Below are positions 60,901 to 64,000 of a stretch of DNA of 64,000 nt, piece by piece. Under the pieces are notes generated by a model. It was not told the DNA's origin and made no database searches. It was given only the letters and a program-made list of their open reading frames with translations. This stretch comes from Chrysochromulina tobinii (Eukaryota; Haptophyta; Prymnesiales; Chrysochromulinaceae). Positions within the stretch are counted from its first letter, which is position 1; each line of letters starts with the position of its first letter. The position numbers and the translations under genes were made by a program. Where the stretch lies: assembly GCA_001275005.1 (NCBI GenBank), contig JWZX01003278.1:1-64000 (forward strand). Reading direction: 5' to 3'.

Positions 60901-62228
60901 AGCGCGTGTCCGTGCGCGCCAAGGTTCTGGAGGTGGCAGAGGCACCTGTTGCCGTAAAGCCAGGGATGCCGCCGCCGCCGCCGGCGGCCCCAACAGAGAA
61001 CGAGAAAGTGGAGAAGGTGGCTCCCATCGTCGACCCTGGAGTGAGCGCGATCAGTCTGGTGAACGGCCTGCTCGCCAACCCCGAGGCCGTGAATTCTTCT
61101 CAAAAGCCACACGTCGTGTGGCCACGCGGCCGCACGGAGCACGACATGCTTCAGGCTCAATTGCTCCATATGTTGGGCACGACCTTGCGTAAAGGTGAGA
61201 TCAGGCTGGTGCCGCTTATGCTAACGATGTCTCGCATAGCGGAGATGGTGCAGGACGAGTCCAAGCGCGCGCCGCCGCGCGACATGATCATCAAGGCCGT
61301 TGAGGTGGACTTCCCAAGCGCTTCCGAGATGCTGCGCCAGGCGATGGAGCTCCGCGCGCTCGTGTTTGTCGCAGAGGTGCGCAACGAGACCGACCTCATC
61401 GGCTTCACCCCGGCAGTGCTTGAAGAGATTCTTGGCTGCCGGTTGATTCTCGTCTTCTCTGGTGTGTCTCCCACGTCCAAGCTGATGCCAAGTGTACTCC
61501 TGGGGCGCACGAAGTCCATGGAGATTGCCTCGATCGGCCTCTTCTTCAATGACACGCCGCTCGTCAGCCGGAATGCCAAAGAGCTGCTTCGGCGCATGCA
61601 GGCAGGCGTTGCGGATGTGAATGACGCCAAGGCTTTACATTACGGGATCATCTCGGGTCTTCATCTCTCGGCCTCGGAGCTCGGCCGCGACGTGCTCCAG
61701 ATTCTGCAGGATCTCCTTGGACACTCTGGGTGCCTCCTCACTCGGCTCGATCTGAGCTACACGCAGGTCGACGGATATCCGCTCGTGCAGGCCATCAAGA
61801 GCAGCAAGACGCTCACATCGCTCGACGTGCGCTTTGTCCCACGCTTCGAGGACCTATACGAGAACCTGGGCGAGATTCTGCTTCAGCCCAACAGAACGTG
61901 CCGCCTGTGCTACATGCGGTGCGACGCTTTTGATCTTCTCGAGGGCGAGAAGTCGTTGAGCCTTCGCGAGCGCGTGCTAGATAAGGGTGCCCCCCGTCTC
62001 CTGGCTGGCCTGCTACAACACAACACAGTCCTTCAAGACCTTGACCTGAGCGCGACCGACCTCGACTCGGAGGGCGCGACCGCGATTATGCAAGCGATGC
62101 AAGTGAACACGGTCCTGAAAACGCTGCAGCTTACTTTCAATCCAAGGCTCGACGACGAATGCCGGGCTGCACTCAGGATTCTTGCTGACAAATGGCGCAG
62201 CGGCAAGGACCAGTTCCTGACGTTTTAA
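48933..62228 (+). CDS. Giant EF-hand / NACHT (STAND ATPase) / leucine-rich-repeat protein
   Basis: 4431 residues in one uninterrupted frame from the ATG at 48933; the frame extends upstream only to a GTG. Order: basic Ser-rich head; two EF-hands (DADGGGTISLSEF near 129, DVDQSGVIDRAEF near 163); Ala/Glu repeats and coiled coil (200-480); RNase-inhibitor-type LRRs (nt 50950-51790); two SH3-like repeats (nt 52555-53010); a beta-rich module (nt 53220-54150). Then a NACHT domain: Walker A GPGTGKT near nt 54213, Walker B ILVDGVDEA near nt 54490, TSRP sensor. A winged-helix/HD2-type motif FKHLSFQEGLYAEHLL lies near nt 56870. Long LRR blocks (nt 57100-59850) include Shoc2-type repeats. A second copy of the beta-rich and NACHT-like modules (nt 60050-61600) lacks the Walker motifs. 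Terminal LRRs follow. The architecture is that of an NLR-like signalling ATPase. No effector domain is recognised, so its output is unknown. Confidence 0.85.
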   Translation: MSKPSPAKSNKLKLPMSDSATGDSDQAPSQANSMRFGSEEGTSVRTSKSKRDKGDSSQRSDKSSSSHRGEKKKKKKSVKLAKQKTTDSVAEESEQDTPSGDAPADSSPDERSGMRKASSLGHAFLLFDADGGGTISLSEFLATIGLGGLLTESQAEMLFDEMDVDQSGVIDRAEFAARWHDIQTQYGVRLSSEQAAFSEAQRFEAEREAAEFAAMAEATKAAAAAAAAAAAEAAAAETESAEAAAAEAAAAETESAEAAAAETESAEAASTASASPVASPARIQKSASTVSDFFVSNANSLSFEAAAKVAQVEVALQKEQDAFEVLKRETAAKVLTIWGRKVAAKWARIHIEEDRMRATMETLEETEATRLQGEAELAAIKDKAAYKDKKVAIRTASLAAEAEAKAKEVAQVKEAAMFTISRVMQDRRALKEALARESKAKLLLKRQAAARQAAEDEAARAVEMANDAVRLAAAAERAAKRVRAFKKLPPTYFELPAQMRELVENAIFQSHAAEQNVLRAVDLAAAALFVEKPAELTNIWESHGTIAERTAAIQARVKALPAESQSLIVQLTDKALRGEMPVLKLLSSAPEVNLQLTLAGLAPFFAAQALCKGCQLPPETAKPWRWREWWAETLNEGEKVGADFERGMLQASASATLAALSIRAEVAGHRPTALRAVGMLLRSVTMLDLRDNRITDEETKLLAIALPNAASLTKLNLAGNVITSIGMARVGTALSTVQPMMELIISRNRLWGDGTTRVEHLTEMAQTITLGGKLQMLQLSGASLNDMGGGKWLTALTQPAQAATSPAATRPVAARNGRASPGLSISRPDLMGMLQLTVLDMSQNGLRASFASALSGALSACPNLTNLNLSKNNFGAEAGTMVLSAAVESASLRVLDMSATNLCDISPSYPPPPGGRKYTPEAIRTLCRLLPQASLTELHLHQNELCGLFTERIWGGAVIRGTYKSDAIKALADAFEGSSVRLPLKKDGLRLERGNHLMAAEEERLTAALSLNSAKDAAPPKVTAYETMVDVQAATPDPKAPRKDTSDALNPFKPANAEKLPAPAGGASLPTAISDPLLPSKAALDAMTIPNQESPSLAQSVAPPAVAVGDAALPSALADGENADAKSLPADAVTAAVKMAKAKPSAPKAAAKSDAARPKVEENKQAEVDEDGKPARSGYGQQKKVKKKTERVEKVVEVNPFANSPLLIAVSPLVARQGPALDTPLVGENNRMAPGTLVRVAQTQEVTRKEGSKSITEKRMLVALDGDVEALGWVTGIDKEGVENLRLAASGFPLVVSTKALVVRETVATDGKKVDDLPPQMLLRVMESQTTADGSEKALVSRDGSTIKAIGWVLVFKEGMLARTLVPAPMLQLSFDLQVHTSQALTRALAIKQAGSQVRKRKDDSLPSQIAGKRPTFKPDDGAASRHTQVKKPATIILMFNCFNAAFDVTSWTGDVPFEKLSGETAFDLIAKKSRKRVGRVKLANELGMPFLARVEFPDEWVMAEEYGVYNDGWQGLASLEVELTWGKAVAIIIVKPWLAYGASTGARLLIRKLGASSGQCATIQRILGDDRAVARVDSYSKSDGVKGETIVDLQPINMVPTTFPGYARNTRVLLLHANKLVDATVLAWLGGFDYAEGSRHMMNVKAVGAETGSHAWHDLNMYNHVCVPDGIHAVTYEGIRQRYCRSITQTEDKVEDAITGNSLFIKDQLIYMNPAFVPDGCLPVQYKTINDVPALVTEQLELSPKRSEGCHTAQPVLCRAGPGTGKTWMIKQCFFLLAERLSAPASEGVPLVPIIVFVQRIVRLLRELGDDPSALLQDPKGLMRWYIDNQFADRKEERTMLMLAYEMRAVAILVDGVDEAAGMRDIVEAFVHFELVTGGNRLVVTSRPEGVDLDDYKSRFVVMNLLELSQEQQRNVIQMQLQGNDFFEHLVNIAECRKDLDERYNELFRSEALRTETEAFKFEEDEMMERDRRLAKLIDEEKAARAERATRETDEKAPATKEARAIEEEFARQARWTAIREAVVTNSKVPRDSLTIRRLTVDGQAELQSWLSKVDLKKRPRSRFLDTIHSGMLQPSRAGTGLLDDLESELRRLPTPCTATQLEPTVLMLAQGQPAGLKMDPVVRESLAHLGLLRKMPAGGGRRGSKAAQIPANGLWFQVIQHTDETYMSMQLLAPTLMYALGTVAARAGVSKFALQQNEKTGLYVPRSAVETPELEHRSPVDLWVQSTTLPGSADQPPGPPTWVAKVKLHCEHAEQFLLVTRLLVAGIEVELDAEMISLTLLTMRNLFRPEELHPTHYRNLGCHMLLTSLQGSIAVLIEVEHTKLLTHYKSLDYAQHYDFFFNRNAENLGHAEFDTKFELLLVFLVEAIGVPVLLSLLLLTYSTGASNKDVVDMNELPDGRLNLYKMGIAAGIRKRMLLNVVSEKSKQDGKDAKGAAEVVVDTKDEGAAPQRRERRKGALEQGGGGMSFSAAGPSPGGSENEKTKAPRGGAKDEPVLDLNSILRGKKVRVVTGEDDVAECYSLVVRVLDKTKQPGFDLRSGIVAVVPKSHTMHAPVTALVEYVTQPAPQSEAALMETCKKMLRRVAVDNQENGRREFTSKNVACALGGNPEELGLWSRLDLDHDYGVALCATLAKQSDKAPAQYQFKHLSFQEGLYAEHLLILVTGLAPPAGAGWHGWMSDKTASEFLNNRYMNNTCRIAAGTLGSLLARQRPCWNFRNATLTANGRSALWFITNENETVESINVSQNDVTFEDVPGICKMLTTCPTLKSFDLSDNDLFKMVEVPLAFSRLCDALGNNHILTDLNLNNNRLGMVGVRIVANALRSCGNLKRLGLSFNEPGVDPALANLLRVHTSLETIELVEKNERLFPSRAKDDIGRALIENKKKKLGFLHCDMFVLSETTKSLTWAKEASTSDAVLLAGVLATNTTLTTFNIAPGAILENKARSELGEALLNNPGSRVAFCNDFGLTSGVDVCEFDLSRSELKDVEPFRLLAGCLRGNRTLTHVTLKQLRMEQISTLALALRGNDTLAQLDMVNASRAGGQSVVRLPVPELNGSKTGNDPARVDLSKTCMEGAIGRVACAMIGTLISSNSLLERLDLSDTGVGIAIGAEGEGGHILLRPICESAICPINEINLTNVQLNDKAGGKLLTALVTGLGDAGSGYDKIKSLLLSRNELGKQFTTGLKTLLWSERAPCVLQRLDLSFNLAIDGYEMGLALKRNESLTSIDFRGVPGANTNDIYSFLGSFFLQEDCNCRVGFLSCDAFQVEPNQDELVLSTSAAKREASAQAIPLVEGGAATAAPGTTAGPAKASKNNQGTKQNPVILLLAGVIRFNMSLKSLIVADTGLDDAAAASFATALKDNKTLQHLDLSGNAEIGAAGIRSIAEAIRAHPLLSTTKVDGKPLPIAQLCGANSSEVSLDFTDWGLGAPSGLMIGAILLSNRQILNLNLKGNQAFGTEGIRAIVEGCVQAPLKVLDVTKTGLGGEADDVMRALSVSICRTLGVLSELRMDENDLACGEDALAPLCKLRNLRTLSFEKNRLSSIPSLIGTMLSLRRILLHSNNLMFLPDSICLLSGLEQLDVHKNMISTLPSAIGKLAGLQKLDISENKLSELPVSICELSETLQLSVGRNPLEKPSVEQARQGVGSIRRFYGWSKSKAGDDAADTLAQMVESAPEDDASWLSVLTHPVKRPVKSEDTPSRHDWSGAGSVIVCFNASGSQIRLVDGGSELGTIAPSDSVELVTLFNLQAIGRVRPARTPSEKPADRLELYNQWLPWRVQEVSAGEKIRMAVYTRSNALRGSKATPLLVLAPWIAYSCSVGARLKMASGFVTVVDIRPDDTCKILRDNDAADIKETIDPRPDNVSRAASASYKPGQKLVLMEQGVLVDAVVEEWLGARRGSRHRLRLSLKGDAVTKAADALVKRLAGKKRLPGEKGKMTIEMDLNELNHAKLLFATGTKYEDARSSYLEKFCPKYANITDEATLMQLQVADQRVSVRAKVLEVAEAPVAVKPGMPPPPPAAPTENEKVEKVAPIVDPGVSAISLVNGLLANPEAVNSSQKPHVVWPRGRTEHDMLQAQLLHMLGTTLRKGEIRLVPLMLTMSRIAEMVQDESKRAPPRDMIIKAVEVDFPSASEMLRQAMELRALVFVAEVRNETDLIGFTPAVLEEILGCRLILVFSGVSPTSKLMPSVLLGRTKSMEIASIGLFFNDTPLVSRNAKELLRRMQAGVADVNDAKALHYGIISGLHLSASELGRDVLQILQDLLGHSGCLLTRLDLSYTQVDGYPLVQAIKSSKTLTSLDVRFVPRFEDLYENLGEILLQPNRTCRLCYMRCDAFDLLEGEKSLSLRERVLDKGAPRLLAGLLQHNTVLQDLDLSATDLDSEGATAIMQAMQVNTVLKTLQLTFNPRLDDECRAALRILADKWRSGKDQFLTF
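49600..49745 (+). repeat. In-frame GCG/GAG repeat encoding Ala/Glu/Ser
   Basis: Imperfect 30-33-base units around gaggcggcggcggccgagac encode EAAAAETESAEAAAAE. The repeat sits between the EF-hands and the coiled coil of the giant NACHT/LRR protein and is likely length-polymorphic. Confidence 0.85.
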
Positions 62229-63249
62229 TCCAATTATGCTGTCGACAGAGCACAACTACATCGAAACTACATGTTCATGTCATTCATCCTACAACGTGCG
62301 CCTCTTTTAGGACACATCAGTCTCTTGTGTCTGTGTTCGTGTGGGGTGGCGGTGGTGTTCTCCAGACATATCGTCATCAGAGAGGAGAGAGACGCATGCC
62401 GATCGAGGGGTAGCACCGGCGCCGCCCTTGGGGTCCTGAGGTGGGGCAGACCTTCGGGTAGGCCAGCTAGGTTGTGCTGGAGTTGAGCTAGCTGGCCGTA
62501 CCTGAAGGCCTGGCTCGCACAGGCTAGGAAGCGCCGCATGGCCGCGCGAGCGGGCGGGGTAGCCGATCGGCGCGCCCTTCGTTGGCCTGGTCCGTCAAAC
62601 CTCTCGCCTCTCTAGCGACCTACGTAGCGATGCCATTCGAGTTAAAGAGCCGCTAAGACCGAATCCGAAATCATTATTCATACATCATAGAATCGAGCCG
62701 GCGGCCGCCCGGCGCGGCAGCCGGCAAGCCCCGCCGAGCACGGCCGCCCGCGGATCTCCATACCCTGATCGACACCGGGCACACACTCCAAGTGTGAACT
62801 TCAAGTGACCCCCGCGACTCACCAGCCTACCCGGAACCCGCCTGCGCGCGCGTGTGCGGTGTGGGGACCGCCTCGGACCGTGCGAGCCTCCGCGACCGCG
62901 CGGTGCTCGTGTTCGCGCTCAAAGACGAACCGAAATCCTTGTACTGTAAGTCGCGTATGCGGAGTCGCAGTCCCAGTCGTTTCCCAGTCGGCTGCCTCTG
63001 GGACGTTGTTTTTGCGACTTCGCCGTATCTTCGTTGGCCAACCAAGTGGCCAAATGTTGCGTGTTGGCCATGACCCATGAAACCATGAAACGGGATACTA
63101 TTGGCTATGTGGATGTCATTTAAACGGGGTCGATTCTATCCATTGTGTTGTGAACGCATGAGAACGTGTGCGAAGTGTTGCTCTTCACTTGTGCACGATT
63201 TCGTTCGTCGTTTGGTGTGGTGTGAAAACTGTGGTGTGAAAATTGGGAA
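62229..63249. other. Intergenic region
   Basis: About 1 kb between the giant NACHT/LRR gene and the methyltransferase gene, both on plus. Short ORFs on both strands are Arg/Ser-rich and without domains. AT content rises near 63050-63250, ahead of the next start codon. No RNA gene, repeat or element is recognised. Confidence 0.45.
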
Positions 63250-64000
63250 ATGCATGAAGCCCTGGCCTTTGCTGATGTGGACCTCTTGCGGCGACAACTC
63301 CGTGAGCTGTCGGGATCAGCCCCGTCCTCACCCACACTTGCTGAGGAAGAGGTAGACAATCCGGCGGTGGCGCTCGCTAGAAGTGTTGCAGGCATGGCGG
63401 ACCATCTGCTCAAGCTTGGACTGCCACACCTTGAGCGAGAAGCTGCTGCAGCTGAGTCAGCCGCGGCGGCGAGCACCGCTTCACAGTGGCCCCTCGTCGT
63501 TGTGCCCGAACTCGGGCTGACGCTGCGCGCCCAGCCAGTCATGGGGCACGCGATGTGGCCGGCGGCACTCGCCTTGGGCAAGTTTCTGCTGGAGCACGTC
63601 GATCTGTGCGTGGGCGCACGTGTGATCGAGCTAGGTGCGGGTGGTGCTGCACCAGGGCTTGTGGCACGTGCCTCGGGCGCCGCGTTTCTGCTGGCTACAG
63701 ATGGAGACGAGTCACTGGTGCAGCTGATTGCGGCTAATTGCGGGGCAAACCCTGGCGGTGATTGGAGCGCAGCAGTGCTTGATTGGCGCGATGTCGCTGC
63801 CCTTCATCGTGAGGGGAGCGGCAGCTGGGACCTCGTGCTGGCATCTGATGTGCTTTATTCCGCCGGCGAGATCGTTCCAATCGTTCGGGCCTGCAAGGTG
63901 TTGCTGCGCTCAAATCCTCGCAGCCGAGTGTTGCTGTCCTGCTCGGCCTGGTTTGAAGGCTTTCAGCCGACGCTGTTGGCTGCCTTTGAAGAGGAGGGCT
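63250..64000 (+). CDS. METTL21-type protein methyltransferase (partial, runs off the window)
   Basis: An open frame from the ATG at 63250 to the window end gives the first 250 residues. Residues 1-78 are a helical, Ala/Glu-rich N-terminus. Then comes the methyltransferase-16 fold: QPVMGHAMWPAALALGKFLL (the WP motif), motif I VIELGAGGAAPGLVA, ATDGDE with the acidic SAM-ribose residue, a C-x-N motif after it (IAANCG), VLDWRD, and motif post-I LVLASDVLYS. This family (METTL21, EEF1AKMT, CAMKMT and yeast EFM relatives) methylates Lys on translation factors or chaperones; which target applies here cannot be told. The 3' end lies beyond position 64000. Confidence 0.85.
   Translation, partial: MHEALAFADVDLLRRQLRELSGSAPSSPTLAEEEVDNPAVALARSVAGMADHLLKLGLPHLEREAAAAESAAAASTASQWPLVVVPELGLTLRAQPVMGHAMWPAALALGKFLLEHVDLCVGARVIELGAGGAAPGLVARASGAAFLLATDGDESLVQLIAANCGANPGGDWSAAVLDWRDVAALHREGSGSWDLVLASDVLYSAGEIVPIVRACKVLLRSNPRSRVLLSCSAWFEGFQPTLLAAFEEEG

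Noticed and set aside
1-64000. Bacterial or organellar origin, operon structure, CRISPR arrays
   Set aside because: Phase-consistent introns, Kozak-like starts, eukaryote-specific families and the lack of spaced direct-repeat arrays argue against all of these.

Overview
The window is nuclear DNA from a flagellated, GC-rich eukaryotic alga or related protist, most likely a haptophyte. That placement is inferred from gene style only and has no phylogenetic support. Families are eukaryotic throughout (RBM26/27, MTR4, stomatin-like 2, ARL13, a WDR19-like propeller, Grp170, WBP2, HAT-repeat protein). Genes are long and intron-poor. The few inferred introns are short and use GC-rich donors (GTGCGC, GTGCGT, GTACGC, GTGGGC). 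Proteins carry long Gln, Ala, Pro and Gly tracts, and one has an algal-type proline-rich ectodomain. I see no rRNA, tRNA, CRISPR array, operon or recognisable transposon.

Layout. 0-7 kb: a DUF2306-like membrane protein, an RBM26/27-type RNA-binding protein, a TPR/aspartyl-asparaginyl beta-hydroxylase and a DUF4239-like membrane protein. 7-17 kb: a 1565-residue low-complexity/HAT-repeat protein and an MTR4-type exosome helicase. 17-21 kb: sparse, with one small ORF and one unknown Ser/Pro-rich coiled-coil protein. 21-29 kb: a four-exon cyclic-nucleotide-binding pseudokinase with an axonemal-dynein-light-chain-like motif, then a beta-helix protein ending in a CaaX box. 29-39 kb: an RND/Patched-like protein, a WDR19-like propeller divergently paired with ARL13, and a WBP2-like GRAM protein. 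40-48 kb: three-exon Grp170, a three-exon tandem-repeat nuclear-type protein and two-exon stomatin-like 2. 48.9-62.2 kb: one giant 4431-residue EF-hand/NACHT/LRR protein. The right edge cuts a METTL21-type methyltransferase.

Themes. RBM26/27 and MTR4 belong to the same nuclear RNA-decay pathway in animals. ARL13, the WDR19-like propeller and the dynein-light-chain-like motif point to a flagellated cell. Stomatin-like 2 is mitochondrial and Grp170 is in the ER lumen. The giant STAND-type NACHT/LRR protein, which carries a second decayed copy of its NACHT module, and the tandem helix-turn-helix/UBA-like repeat protein are the best candidates for something not yet described.

Exon boundaries and start codons were chosen by eye from reading phase, splice dinucleotides and family alignment from memory. 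Where the longest open frame began at a non-ATG codon, the first in-frame ATG was taken.
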